A DNA stretch of 28,272 bases from an uncultured Mycoplasmatota bacterium (lineage in GTDB: Bacteria > Bacillota_I > Bacilli_A > RF39 > UBA660), in the NCBI GenBank assembly GCA_900547995.1, contig URIY01000021.1, forward strand, positions 1 through 28,272. Reading direction: 5' to 3'. How positions within the stretch are numbered: position 1 is the first letter of the stretch; every line of letters begins with the position of its first letter. The notes beneath the pieces are model-generated. The model was not told where the DNA came from. It did not search any database and saw nothing but the letters and a program-made list of their open reading frames with translations. Below are positions 14,126 to 22,553 of the stretch, piece by piece. Both the position numbers and the translations under genes were made by a program.

Positions 14126-15298
14126 TTGAATTCTAATGATAAAGATCCATTAGATATCTTTAATATAGATATAGATCACTTTTTTGATGAATTTGATAAA
14201 GAAATTAATAAAAAAAATAATATAGAAGTATTAGATTTTGATGATAATAGTGAGATAGAAGTATTAAATTTTGATAATGATAAAGTAAATGATATAGAAG
14301 TGTTAGATATTCAGGATATTACTCCATCTAATATCGAAGTATTAGATATTGATGATGATAAAACAATTGAAATATTAGATATTTTTGATAAAAAAAAGGA
14401 TGAAGAATATCAAGATGTTGAAGAAAATAATTTAAATACATATATATATAAACCAAGAACAAAAAATAAATTAAAAACAAAAAAATTAATTTTATTAATA
14501 ATTTTAGTTTTAATTATAATAGGTATTATTTTTTCAGTATATAAAATAGTTAAATGGCAGTTAGATAATAATTCAATAGATAAACAAATTACTAAGATTC
14601 AGCAAGATACAGTCATTGATGAAAAGGATGACAATGAAAATACTATTATAATTGATAATAATAATAATAATGATACTGAAAACAATAATCCTGAAGAAAC
14701 AAATGATTATTATCGTTTTATAAAGATGCCACTTATTAATGTTGATTTAACCAATCTTCAAAGTCAAAATAGCGATACTATTGGTTGGCTTCAAGTAAAT
14801 GGTACAAATATTAATTATCCAGTTGTTAAAACTGATAATAATGATTACTATTTAAATCATGATTTTAATAAAAAGTATAATGATGGTGGATGGATATTTG
14901 CTGATTATCGTAATAATTTAATTGATGATAAAAATCTAATAATATATGGACATGCTAGACTTAATTTAACCATGTTTGGAACTTTAAAGAATGTTATTAA
15001 AGCCAATTGGTATCAAAATAGTGATAATTATTTAGTTAGATTATCTACTATAAATAGTAATATGTCTTTTCAAGTATTTAGTACATATGTAACAGAAGCA
15101 GAAGATTATTATATAAAAACAGATTTTAATAATAATGAAGATTATTTATCTTTCTTAAATACATTAAAATCAAGAAGCGTATATAATTATGGGGTTTCTT
15201 TAAGTGAAAATGATAGAATACTTACTTTATCAACTTGTTATACAGATAATAGAAGAGTTGTATTACATGCCAAATTAATAAAGTACGAAAATAGATGA
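14126..15298 (+). CDS. Class B sortase with repeat-bearing cytoplasmic extension
   Basis: 390 aa, begun at a TTG (14126) with GGGTGA upstream. Residues 1-110 are cytoplasmic, very acidic, and contain five copies of IEVLD/IEILD-type motifs at about 33, 44, 57, 70 and 81. A basic stretch and a membrane helix (about 120-139) follow, then an Asn-rich linker, then the sortase fold (about 198-390) with the catalytic triad His276 (YGHARLN), Cys371 (TLSTC) and an Arg at 376/377. GWLQVNGTNINYPVV and TMFGTL are typical of SrtB-type transpeptidases, which fix surface proteins to peptidoglycan. Family members are usually about 230-280 aa, so the N-extension is the odd part. No sortase substrate with a clear sorting signal is seen nearby. 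Confidence 0.9.
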   Translation: MNSNDKDPLDIFNIDIDHFFDEFDKEINKKNNIEVLDFDDNSEIEVLNFDNDKVNDIEVLDIQDITPSNIEVLDIDDDKTIEILDIFDKKKDEEYQDVEENNLNTYIYKPRTKNKLKTKKLILLIILVLIIIGIIFSVYKIVKWQLDNNSIDKQITKIQQDTVIDEKDDNENTIIIDNNNNNDTENNNPEETNDYYRFIKMPLINVDLTNLQSQNSDTIGWLQVNGTNINYPVVKTDNNDYYLNHDFNKKYNDGGWIFADYRNNLIDDKNLIIYGHARLNLTMFGTLKNVIKANWYQNSDNYLVRLSTINSNMSFQVFSTYVTEAEDYYIKTDFNNNEDYLSFLNTLKSRSVYNYGVSLSENDRILTLSTCYTDNRRVVLHAKLIKYENR

Positions 15299-15331
15299 AA
15301 AAAGGTATAACAGGTCGTTATACCTTTTTTT
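15298..15331 (+). terminator. Terminator of the ATPase-sortase unit
   Basis: A perfect 14-bp stem (15298-15311 with 15317-15330), a 5-base loop and a run of seven T. A strong terminator that also has an A-run on the left, so it could work in both directions. Confidence 0.9.
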
Positions 15332-15346
15332 GAGGGGAAAATATCT

Positions 15347-15377
15347 GTAACACGTTTATATAAGTAAAACGTTTTAC
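15347..15377. repeat. Two operator-like dyads in tandem
   Basis: GTAAAACGTTTTAC (15364-15377) is a perfect 14-bp palindrome, and GTAACACGTTTATA (15347-15360) is a degenerate copy 17 bp to the left. They lie after the sortase terminator and about 110 bp before the polymerase promoter. The spacing suggests a regulator binding two sites; the regulator is not known. Confidence 0.45.
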
Positions 15378-15463
15378 AATATCATTTTATGTTTATAATT
15401 GTTTAATTTATATATATTATGACTATTAATAAACTTTAAACTAATAGATTTTTTCTCTATTTA

Positions 15464-15493
15464 TTGATATCGAACGATTGTTTGTGATAAAAT
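15464..15493 (+). promoter_or_regulatory. LexA-controlled promoter of the Y-family polymerase
   Basis: CGAACGATTGTTTG (15471-15484) fits the Gram-positive LexA box CGAAC-N4-GTTYG. It lies between TTGATA (15464-15469) and an extended -10 TGATAAAAT (hexamer 15488-15493, spacer 18), where a bound repressor would block RNA polymerase. The next gene is a lesion-bypass polymerase, a classic SOS target. Confidence 0.8.
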
Positions 15494-15509
15494 AATGATG
15501 GTGATAAGT

Positions 15510-16709
15510 GTGAGAATTATTATGCATATTGATGTAAATAATGCCTTTTTATCATGGAGTGCCATTGATTTACTTAATAATGGTTCAAAATATGACATTA
15601 GAAATAGTTATGCAGCTATAGGTGGTGATGTTAAAGCTAGAAAAGGTATTGTTCTTGCTAAATCCAATCCTGCTAAAAAGCAAGGCGTAGTAACAGCTGA
15701 AACATTATATTCAGCAAAGAAAAAATGTCCTGCTCTTAGAATTTATGAACCTAATTTTAAATTTTATAGTCAAATGTCTCATAATTTGTTTTCTCTTTTA
15801 AGAAAATATACTCCAGATATTGAAGTTGCTTCTATTGATGAATGTTATCTTGATTATGGAAAAATAAAATCTATATATGGGGATGAGGTCGAATTTGCTA
15901 AAAAAATACAAAAAGAAATATTTGATACCCTAGGCTTTACGGTAAATATAGGTATAGCCAATAATAAATTATGTGCTAAAATGGCCTCTGATTTTTCTAA
16001 ACCTAATAAAATTCATACCAATTTTGATTATGAAATAAAAAATAAAATGTGGCCTTTAGATATATCAGAATTATTTGGAATAGGTAAAAGAACAGTTCCT
16101 AAATTAAATAAACTAGGTATATATACTATTTATGATTTAGCTCACACAACTTATGATAAATTATATCCATATTTTAAAAATCAATCAGAATATATGATTA
16201 ATATTGCAAACGGTATAGATAATTCTGAAGTAATTTCTGCTCCACCAGAACCTAAAGGAATAGGAGCGGAAATAACACTACCAAAAGATTGTGATAATAA
16301 ATTAGAACTATATAATTATTTAGAAAATATTGCTGATGATGTTTCCATTAGATTAAATGCTTCAAAAAAGTATGCTTATGTTGTATGTGTGGTATTAAAA
16401 GATAATACTTTTAAAAGATATTCACATCAAAAAAAATTAGTGAATGCTATATGTAGTAGTAAAGAAATATATAAGGTGGCTAAAGAAGTATTAAATGAAA
16501 TATATGATAATAGACCAATTAGATTAATTGGAATTAGATTAGATAAATTAGTAGATACACTTTACCATCAAGAATCCATATTTGACAGTTTTGATGATAT
16601 TAAAAAAGATAATAATTTAGATAAGACATTATTATCTTTAAAAAATAAATATGGAAATAATGTTATTAGTAAAGCAGGTTTAAAAAGTATTAATCATTTA
16701 AAACACTAA
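15510..16709 (+). CDS. dinB: Y-family DNA polymerase (DinB/Pol IV type)
   Basis: An error-prone translesion DNA polymerase. 399 aa when started at the GTG at 15510, chosen because GGTGA lies five bases upstream, as in other genes here; ATG codons at 15495/15498 lie too close to the -10. Catalytic palm motifs: MHIDVNNAFLSW (first Asp) and SIDECYLDY (Asp-Glu pair). The region NIGIANNKLCAKMASDFSKP and the helix-hairpin-helix segment ELFGIGKRTVPKLNKLGI follow, then the little-finger domain. No clear beta-clamp motif is obvious at the C-terminus, although the segment near QESIFDSFD may serve. The LexA box upstream indicates SOS induction. Confidence 0.92.
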   Translation: MRIIMHIDVNNAFLSWSAIDLLNNGSKYDIRNSYAAIGGDVKARKGIVLAKSNPAKKQGVVTAETLYSAKKKCPALRIYEPNFKFYSQMSHNLFSLLRKYTPDIEVASIDECYLDYGKIKSIYGDEVEFAKKIQKEIFDTLGFTVNIGIANNKLCAKMASDFSKPNKIHTNFDYEIKNKMWPLDISELFGIGKRTVPKLNKLGIYTIYDLAHTTYDKLYPYFKNQSEYMINIANGIDNSEVISAPPEPKGIGAEITLPKDCDNKLELYNYLENIADDVSIRLNASKKYAYVVCVVLKDNTFKRYSHQKKLVNAICSSKEIYKVAKEVLNEIYDNRPIRLIGIRLDKLVDTLYHQESIFDSFDDIKKDNNLDKTLLSLKNKYGNNVISKAGLKSINHLKH

Positions 16710-16710
16710 T

Positions 16711-16739
16711 TTGTAAATATTTATTATTTATGGTATATT
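16711..16739 (+). promoter_or_regulatory. Promoter of the lipoprotein gene
   Basis: TTGTAA (16711-16716), a 17-bp spacer and TATATT (16734-16739), with TGG directly before the hexamer. The lipoprotein ATG is 20 bases further on. Confidence 0.6.
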
Positions 16740-16759
16740 AAATATAAGGAAGTGGTTTT

Positions 16760-17410
16760 ATGAAGAAAAAGTTATTTGTTTTATTAACAATAATGATGTG
16801 TATAAGTTTGATAACTGGATGTGGTAAGAAAAAGAAAGTTACAAATGATAATACAAATATAGAGAAGGTTGAAAAAGAAAAGATTAGTGTACAAGTTAAA
16901 GATAATCAAATATATATAAATAATAAATTAGTTGATTTATATAAAGAATATGATAATGATAAAGTAAGTGAGGAAGATTTTTATAATTTAGAAAATATTA
17001 CGTATAAGTATGAAATAATGGATGATATTGTATATTTAGAAGTAGAATCTGATATTTATAAAGAAGCCTTTTTTGTAGATAAAAATGGCATAGTTTTAAA
17101 AAAAATAAGTGATATGAATTTATCTTTAAAAAAAAGTGATGATTTAAACTATCTTGTCGCATATGATATTTTGAAGGCAGAAGGTAATTCTATATATCTT
17201 AAAGTAAAAAGGTTTTATGAAAGTGCTGCTTGTAGTGATGTACTAGATAATAAGGGGGATGCAATTTACAGTACGGTAGATAAAATTACTTATATAGGAG
17301 AAAATAAATTTACAATTGAGAAAAAGGTAAGCGATACTATTACAAGTGGTAAGTATGTTGAAAGTAATGGTGGAATTAACTTTTGTTCTGAAAATATAGG
17401 GGTTAAATAA
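16760..17410 (+). CDS. Hypothetical lipoprotein
   Basis: 216 aa. A type II signal peptide is clear: lysines at 2-4, a hydrophobic core, and the lipobox LITGC with Cys21 as the lipidated residue, followed by a lysine-rich spacer. The mature part (about 45-216) is predicted beta-rich, with alternating hydrophobic residues and two cysteines late in the chain (SAACSD and NFCSEN) that could form a disulfide. I do not recognise the family. GGAAGTGG precedes the ATG. It is followed after one base by a small charged-protein gene, probably in the same transcript. Confidence 0.75.
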   Translation: MKKKLFVLLTIMMCISLITGCGKKKKVTNDNTNIEKVEKEKISVQVKDNQIYINNKLVDLYKEYDNDKVSEEDFYNLENITYKYEIMDDIVYLEVESDIYKEAFFVDKNGIVLKKISDMNLSLKKSDDLNYLVAYDILKAEGNSIYLKVKRFYESAACSDVLDNKGDAIYSTVDKITYIGENKFTIEKKVSDTITSGKYVESNGGINFCSENIGVK

Positions 17411-17411
17411 T

Positions 17412-17603
17412 ATGATTAATAAAATAACTAGTAAAGATTTAAGTAGTTATGATATTTTTAAAGATGATAAAATAAAAAAAGAACATTATAATCAAAATAG
17501 TAACAATAAAAATAATCAAAAAAAGGAATCAGATTTTCTTAAAGAATTAAGAAAAAGACTAATTAATGAAGAAAAAAATGATGATAAAAAATTGACAAAA
17601 TAA
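17412..17603 (+). CDS. Small charged protein, 63 aa
   Basis: Starts one base after the lipoprotein stop, with AGGGG about 9 bases before the ATG. The protein is hydrophilic, rich in Lys, Asn and Asp, with a likely amphipathic helix near 41-56 (SDFLKELRKRLINEE). No signal peptide and no known domain. Its 3' end overlaps the -35 of the promoter of the following T-box leader. It is plausible as a real gene from its position and Shine-Dalgarno site. Confidence 0.55.
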   Translation: MINKITSKDLSSYDIFKDDKIKKEHYNQNSNNKNNQKKESDFLKELRKRLINEEKNDDKKLTK

Positions 17604-17620
17604 GAATATGTTGCTATGAT
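17592..17620 (+). promoter_or_regulatory. Strong promoter of the pheST leader
   Basis: Consensus TTGACA (17592-17597), a 17-bp spacer and TATGAT (17615-17620), the best -35 in the window. The -35 lies inside the last codons of the 63-aa gene. Confidence 0.75.
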
Positions 17621-17626
17621 ATTCAT

Positions 17627-17840
17627 GTAGAAGCAATGAAGAGAAGTAGTAATAAACTTTAATTATTTGATAAGAGAGTTAGTAAATGGTGAAAGCTAAT
17701 AAATAATGGTTTATGAATTCGTCTTGGAGCTATATAAAAGAAAATTTATATCGGTAATGCGTTATAGTTTTGAGGCAAGTATATACTTACAAATTAAGGT
17801 GGTACCACGTTTAAACGTCCTTATATGAGGATGTTTTTTT
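17627..17840 (+). promoter_or_regulatory. T-box riboswitch (tRNA-Phe sensing)
   Basis: A leader of about 210 bases with T-box hallmarks: the AGAGAG region of stem I, a specifier loop with GAATTCG in which TTC (17718-17720) is a Phe codon, the conserved AAGGTGGTACCACG (17796-17809), and a terminator hairpin (17815-17834) followed by a T-run. TGGT in the antiterminator bulge pairs with the ACCA end of uncharged tRNA-Phe. Uncharged tRNA-Phe would stabilise the antiterminator and turn on pheS-pheT. The specifier agrees with the downstream gene. Confidence 0.93.
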
Positions 17841-17856
17841 GTTTAGGAGGAAAAAT

Positions 17857-18903
17857 ATGAAAGAAAAAATGGATTTATTATTAAATGAAATAAAAGAAAA
17901 ATTAGAAAAGGTAAATAATCTAAAAGATTTAAATGAACTTAAAATTAATTATTTAAGTAAAAAGGGACCTATTAGTGCTTTTTCTAATCATATTAAAGAA
18001 TTAAGTAATGATGAAAGAAAAGATTTTGGTATGTTGCTTAATAATTTGAAAAATAGTGCCCAAAAATTATTTAATGATTTAGAGGAAAAAATTAATAATG
18101 AAATATTAAATAGAAAACTAGAAAAAGAAAAAATAGATATAAGTTTACCAGCAACCAAAATAGAGTGTGGTGCTCCTAATATACTTGAAAAGTTAGTAGA
18201 AGAAGTAGAAGAACTTATGATTTCTATGGGATATGATGTTGTTGATGGACCAGAAATTGAAGAAGATAAATACAATTTTGAAATGTTAAATATTCCAAAA
18301 GGACATCCAGCTAGAGATGCTCAAGATACATTTTATATTGATGGTGAAGAAACACTTCTTAGAAGTCAAACATCACCTGTTCAAGTAAGAACTATGTTAG
18401 CAAATAAGGGTGAGAAACCAATTCGAATGATATGCCCAGGTAAAACATATAGACGTGATGATGATGATGCAACACATTCACATCAATTTATGCAAATAGA
18501 AGGACTTTTAGTTGATAAAAATATTAGCTTATCAGATTTAAAAGGAACAATTGATATAATTGTAAAAAAATTATTTGGTGAAAATATTGAAACAAGATTT
18601 AGACCAAGTTATTATCAATTTACAGAACCATCTGTTGAGGTAGATATTAGTTGTTTTAATTGTCATCAAAAGGGTTGTAATGTATGTAAAAATACAGGTT
18701 GGATAACTGTTGCAGGTGCTGGGATCGTTCATCCTAATGTTCTTAAAATGGGTGGATATGATCCAAAAGAATGGACAGGTTTTGCTTTTGGATTTGGTGC
18801 CGAGCGTATGGCTATGTTAAAGTATGATATTAATGATTGTCGTGTTTTCTATAACAATGATTTAAGAGGTATAAAAACATTTGATAGAAAGGATAGTGAA
18901 TAA
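17857..18903 (+). CDS. pheS: Phenylalanine--tRNA ligase alpha subunit
   Basis: Catalytic subunit of the alpha2-beta2 synthetase that charges tRNA-Phe. 348 aa with the ATG at 17857, which follows AGGAGG; the earlier in-frame TTG would lie in the T-run of the leader. The N-terminal coiled coil (about 1-85) contacts tRNA. Class II motifs follow: GHPARDAQDTFY (motif 1/2 area), LLRSQTSPVQVR, GKTYRRDDDDATHSHQF (motif 2), and FGFGAERMAMLKY (motif 3 with the ATP-binding Arg). The short cysteine-rich insert CFNCHQKGCNVCKNTGW near 265-282 is the same kind as in Bacillus. It is in an operon with pheT under T-box control. Confidence 0.97.
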   Translation: MKEKMDLLLNEIKEKLEKVNNLKDLNELKINYLSKKGPISAFSNHIKELSNDERKDFGMLLNNLKNSAQKLFNDLEEKINNEILNRKLEKEKIDISLPATKIECGAPNILEKLVEEVEELMISMGYDVVDGPEIEEDKYNFEMLNIPKGHPARDAQDTFYIDGEETLLRSQTSPVQVRTMLANKGEKPIRMICPGKTYRRDDDDATHSHQFMQIEGLLVDKNISLSDLKGTIDIIVKKLFGENIETRFRPSYYQFTEPSVEVDISCFNCHQKGCNVCKNTGWITVAGAGIVHPNVLKMGGYDPKEWTGFAFGFGAERMAMLKYDINDCRVFYNNDLRGIKTFDRKDSE

Positions 18904-18904
18904 G

Positions 18905-21277
18905 ATGATAAATTTAGAGTGGGTTAAAGATTATATTGATATTTCTGATCAAGACTTAAAAGAACTTGCTGTAAAAATAACTAAGGCTGGTATTAATATT
19001 GAAAAAGTAATTACCAACCATATTGATAATTTAGTTATTGGAAAAGTATTAACTTGTATAAATCATCCTGATAGTGATCATTTACATATATGTACTGTTG
19101 ATGTAGGTAGCACTGTTTATCAAATTGTATGTGGTGCCTCTAATGTAAGAGAAGGTATTAAAGTTATAGTGGCTCTTCCTGGTGCTATTTTACCAGGTGA
19201 TTTTGAAATAAAGAAAAGCAAAATACGTGGGGTTGAATCAAATGGTATGATTTGTGCTTTATTTGAACTTGGATTAGAACCCAAAAATGAAGAAAATTAT
19301 AATAAAGGAATTTATGAATTACCAGATGATGCACCAATAGGTAAAGATCCACTTATATATTTAGGACTTGATAGTACTTTATATGAATTAGATATTCATA
19401 AACATCGTAATAATGATTGTTACTATCATATAGGTTTTGCTTATGAAATTGCTGCTATTTTAAATAGAAAAGTAACTTTACCAGATGATGATTTTACAGA
19501 AATAAGTGATAGTATAGATAAACATTTTTCGTTAGATATAAAGACAAAGAAATGTCCATATTATTTATCTAAAATGGTAACAGATATTAAAATAGGACCA
19601 TCTCCTGACTTTATTCAAAAAAGATTATTATCTGTTGGAATGAAACCAATTAATAACGTCGTAGATATATCTAATTATGTTATGTTAGAATATGGTCAAC
19701 CGCTTCACTTTTTTGATAAAGATAAATTAGGTGAAAGAATTGTTGTAAGGGATGCATATGATAATGAAGAAATAATAACTTTAGATGGTAAAAAACGTCT
19801 TTTAAAATCAAGTGATATTGTTATTACTGATTCTAAGAAAAGTGTATGTGTAGCAGGTGTCATGGGTGGTGAAAACACTGAAGTTGATGATAATACTAAA
19901 ACAATTCTTATAGAAAGTGCTATCTTTGATGCTGTTAGTATTCGTTATACAGCAAATCATCTTGATTTAAAGAGTGAGGCATCTATTAGATATGGTAAAG
20001 GTTTAAACTATGAATATACTGAGAAAGCCCTTTTAAGAGCATGTCATTTACTTCAAAAATATGCAGGTGCTAAAATATTATCTGGTGTTGTGAAATATGA
20101 TAATGTATGTAAAGATGAAAAAATAGTTGAATTTCATGAAAATGATATTAATAAAATGTTAGGTATTACAATTAGTCATAATGATATGATTAAAGAACTT
20201 AATCGTTTAGATTTTGAGTTTAAAGAAGAAAATGATAAATTTATTGTTACTGTTCCTAGAAGAAGACTTGATATTGACCCTAATGTTAATGATATAGCAG
20301 AGGAAATAGGACGTCTTTATGGTTATCAAAATTTAGTGTCAACACTACCAAATGTAAATATACGTAAAGGTGGATATATAGGAGATGTTAAATACCGTAA
20401 ATTAATATCAAAACGCCTTAGAAGTTTAGGATTGAACGAGACAAAAACTTATACATTAATATCACCAGAAATGAGTAATTTATTTAATTATGAAAATAAA
20501 GAAAAGGCCTATTTACCAAATCCAATGAGTGTTGATAAGAGTATTGTTCGAACAAGTTTAATACCATCACTTTTAAATGTATATGACTATAATAAAGCTC
20601 GTAAAGTAAATAATATTATGCTTTACGAAATTAGTAAAACATATGATAAAAATTATAATGAAGATATAAAAGTAACTATTCTTATGGAAGGCGATTATAT
20701 TACTAATAAATGGCAAAATAATTATATAAAAACAGACTTTTATGTAATTAAGGGAATAGTACAAAATATTCTTGATTATTTGGGCCTTGAAAATAGATAT
20801 TATTTTTATGTAGATAATATTCCTAATATGCACCCTGGTATAAGTGCTAAAATATCACTTGATAAAGAAGATATTGGTATTATTGGTAGAGTTCATCCAT
20901 CACTTAAAAAAGATGATATTTATGTTGCTGAACTTTCTATGACAAAATTAATGAAGAAAGTTAAACCAATTAAATATAAGGAACCTACTAAATATCCAGA
21001 GGTAAAGAAAGACTTAGCGTTTATCGTAAAAAAAGATATTCAAAGTGATGAAATAGAAAGAGTTATTAAGAAATCAGCAGGTAAGGTATTAACTAATATA
21101 GATGTATTTGATATTTATACTGGTGAAAATGTTCTTGCAGATGAAAAATCAATTGCTTTCTCTTTAACATTTAGTGATCCAACAAAAACACTTAATGATG
21201 AAGAAATTAATAATATCTTTAATAAGATAATTAGTGATGTCGAAACTAAAACTAATTCCAAATTAAGAAATAAATAG
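18905..21277 (+). CDS. pheT: Phenylalanine--tRNA ligase beta subunit
   Basis: The non-catalytic partner of PheS, carrying tRNA binding and editing. 790 aa, the usual full length of about 800. The start at 18905 lies one base after the pheS stop, with AAAGGA upstream; the earlier in-frame TTG at 18881 lies inside pheS. Domain order: B1, an EMAP/tRNA-binding fold near 40-155 (VIGKVLTCINHPDSDHLHI), the B3/B4 editing module near 205-380, B5 near 400-470, the catalytic-like core, and a C-terminal ferredoxin-like anticodon-binding domain (about 700-790, starting PEVKKDLAF). No sign of damage. Confidence 0.97.
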   Translation: MINLEWVKDYIDISDQDLKELAVKITKAGINIEKVITNHIDNLVIGKVLTCINHPDSDHLHICTVDVGSTVYQIVCGASNVREGIKVIVALPGAILPGDFEIKKSKIRGVESNGMICALFELGLEPKNEENYNKGIYELPDDAPIGKDPLIYLGLDSTLYELDIHKHRNNDCYYHIGFAYEIAAILNRKVTLPDDDFTEISDSIDKHFSLDIKTKKCPYYLSKMVTDIKIGPSPDFIQKRLLSVGMKPINNVVDISNYVMLEYGQPLHFFDKDKLGERIVVRDAYDNEEIITLDGKKRLLKSSDIVITDSKKSVCVAGVMGGENTEVDDNTKTILIESAIFDAVSIRYTANHLDLKSEASIRYGKGLNYEYTEKALLRACHLLQKYAGAKILSGVVKYDNVCKDEKIVEFHENDINKMLGITISHNDMIKELNRLDFEFKEENDKFIVTVPRRRLDIDPNVNDIAEEIGRLYGYQNLVSTLPNVNIRKGGYIGDVKYRKLISKRLRSLGLNETKTYTLISPEMSNLFNYENKEKAYLPNPMSVDKSIVRTSLIPSLLNVYDYNKARKVNNIMLYEISKTYDKNYNEDIKVTILMEGDYITNKWQNNYIKTDFYVIKGIVQNILDYLGLENRYYFYVDNIPNMHPGISAKISLDKEDIGIIGRVHPSLKKDDIYVAELSMTKLMKKVKPIKYKEPTKYPEVKKDLAFIVKKDIQSDEIERVIKKSAGKVLTNIDVFDIYTGENVLADEKSIAFSLTFSDPTKTLNDEEINNIFNKIISDVETKTNSKLRNK

Positions 21278-21297
21278 GATTTTTTCCTATTTTTTCT
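21272..21297 (+). terminator. Terminator of pheST
   Basis: An AAATAGGA arm (21272-21279), a T5 loop and TCCTATTT (21285-21292), followed by T-rich sequence. A near-identical copy lies after the first repeat-protein gene. Confidence 0.8.
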
Positions 21298-21308
21298 TTT
21301 GTTTTTAT

Positions 21309-21337
21309 TTGAAAATATATATTTAATATGTTATTAT
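21309..21337 (+). promoter_or_regulatory. Promoter of the first repeat-protein gene
   Basis: TTGAAA (21309-21314), 17 bp and TATTAT (21332-21337), with TGT before the hexamer. The same layout is found before the second paralog (22499-22527). Confidence 0.65.
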
Positions 21338-21371
21338 ACTAGGTAATCAAGGAGACAAGGAGAATTATTAT

Positions 21372-22436
21372 ATGTTAACAAATGAGAAATTAGATAAAAA
21401 AATTTTAGAATTTAAGCAATTAGAAGAAAAAGAAATAAAAGAAACAGAAGAAGAGAAAAAAATTATAAATTCTAGAAATGCCAGCGATATATATGACTTT
21501 GCAAGGACTGTAGTAGGAGCACATATAGACAAATTAGAAGATGCAATAATAGCAACGGGGGATGCCTACTATATATGTGAGTTTGCTAGATATATAAAGA
21601 AAGGAAAAAATATAGGTAAATTAGAAGATGGTATAATAGCAACGGGGGATGCTTTTTATATATTTCAATTTGCTAGATATATAAATAAAGGAAAAGATAT
21701 AGGCAAATTAGAAGATGCTATAATAGCCATAGGTGATGCTTATTATATATATTTATTTGCAAGAGATGTCAAAGAGGCACATATAGACAAATTAGAAGAT
21801 GCTATAATAGCCATAGGTGATGCTAGATATATATATGAATTTGCAAAGAATGTTGATGGAGCGAATATTTTAAAATTGGAAGACGCTATAATAGCAACAG
21901 GTGATGCTGAGTATATATATTATTTTGCTAGAGATGTAAAAGATGCAAATATAAAAAAATTAGAGAATGCTATCATGGAAACAAAAAATGCAAAATATAT
22001 ATGTTGTTTTATTCAAGTTATGTATGGATCAAGTATAATTATAGATAGAGATGTAAGATCAATAGGAACTGTTGAAGATACTTCTGAAATTGATAAATTA
22101 GAAAATATGAATATTGATCAAATAGAATTTGATATGATATTGAAAAAATATGATTTAAAAGTGATTGGTGAAAAACTCAAAAACTCATTTTTAAATAAGT
22201 TATATTTTGAAAGAAAAAATTATACTTTAAAATATTTAATAAAAAATAAAGAATTAGATATTAATGAAATTAGATTAAGAATATATTTTGATTATTTAAA
22301 TAGTCCTAATTCAACAGAAGAGGATTTAGAAAAATGTAATGAAGAATATATTAGATATATATCCATGTTTTATGATGAAAAAAATAAAGATGAAGAAGAT
22401 AAAAATAATGTTAAAGTAAAAAAGATACAAAAATAG
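21372..22436 (+). CDS. 28-aa helical repeat protein, paralog A
   Basis: 354 aa, not assignable to a named function. After a charged N-terminus (1-35), six clear repeats of 28-29 residues run from residue 52 to about 221, each with the pattern I-x-KLEDAII followed by GDA-x-YI-x-x-FA-x-x-V. Each repeat should form a helix pair, so the array is probably an alpha-solenoid that binds protein or nucleic acid. The C-terminal part (about 235-354) is non-repetitive, ending in a very charged tail (KNKDEEDKNN). No signal peptide or membrane segment, so cytosolic. AAGGAG precedes the ATG. A longer paralog follows in tandem. DNA of the repeats is similar enough for unequal recombination. Confidence 0.8.
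   Translation: MLTNEKLDKKILEFKQLEEKEIKETEEEKKIINSRNASDIYDFARTVVGAHIDKLEDAIIATGDAYYICEFARYIKKGKNIGKLEDGIIATGDAFYIFQFARYINKGKDIGKLEDAIIAIGDAYYIYLFARDVKEAHIDKLEDAIIAIGDARYIYEFAKNVDGANILKLEDAIIATGDAEYIYYFARDVKDANIKKLENAIMETKNAKYICCFIQVMYGSSIIIDRDVRSIGTVEDTSEIDKLENMNIDQIEFDMILKKYDLKVIGEKLKNSFLNKLYFERKNYTLKYLIKNKELDINEIRLRIYFDYLNSPNSTEEDLEKCNEEYIRYISMFYDEKNKDEEDKNNVKVKKIQK
21525..22034 (+). repeat. 84/87-bp tandem coding repeats in paralog A
   Basis: Six units (two of 87 bp, four of 84 bp) encode the helical repeats. Cores such as AAATTAGAAGATGCTATAAT recur with few changes. Confidence 0.85.
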
Positions 22437-22483
22437 GTAAAATTGATTTTTAATAGTTATAGAAATAGGATTTTTTCCTATTT
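22371..22483 (+). repeat. Copy 1 of a shared 3'-end module
   Basis: The last 66 coding bases, the stop and about 30 bases of the 3' flank are almost identical to 23952-24061; only a couple of bases differ up to the terminator stem. A terminator (22463-22483: AAATAGGA, T5, TCCTATTT, T-run) is included. Confidence 0.8.
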
Positions 22484-22498
22484 TTCTTTTGTTTTTAT

Positions 22499-22527
22499 TT
22501 GCAAACATGTGTTTAGTATGTTATTAT
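22499..22527 (+). promoter_or_regulatory. Promoter of the second repeat-protein gene
   Basis: TTGCAA (22499-22504), 17 bp and TATTAT (22522-22527), a diverged copy of the promoter at 21309-21337. Confidence 0.65.
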
Positions 22528-22553
22528 ATTAGGCAATTGGAGATGAGGATTTG

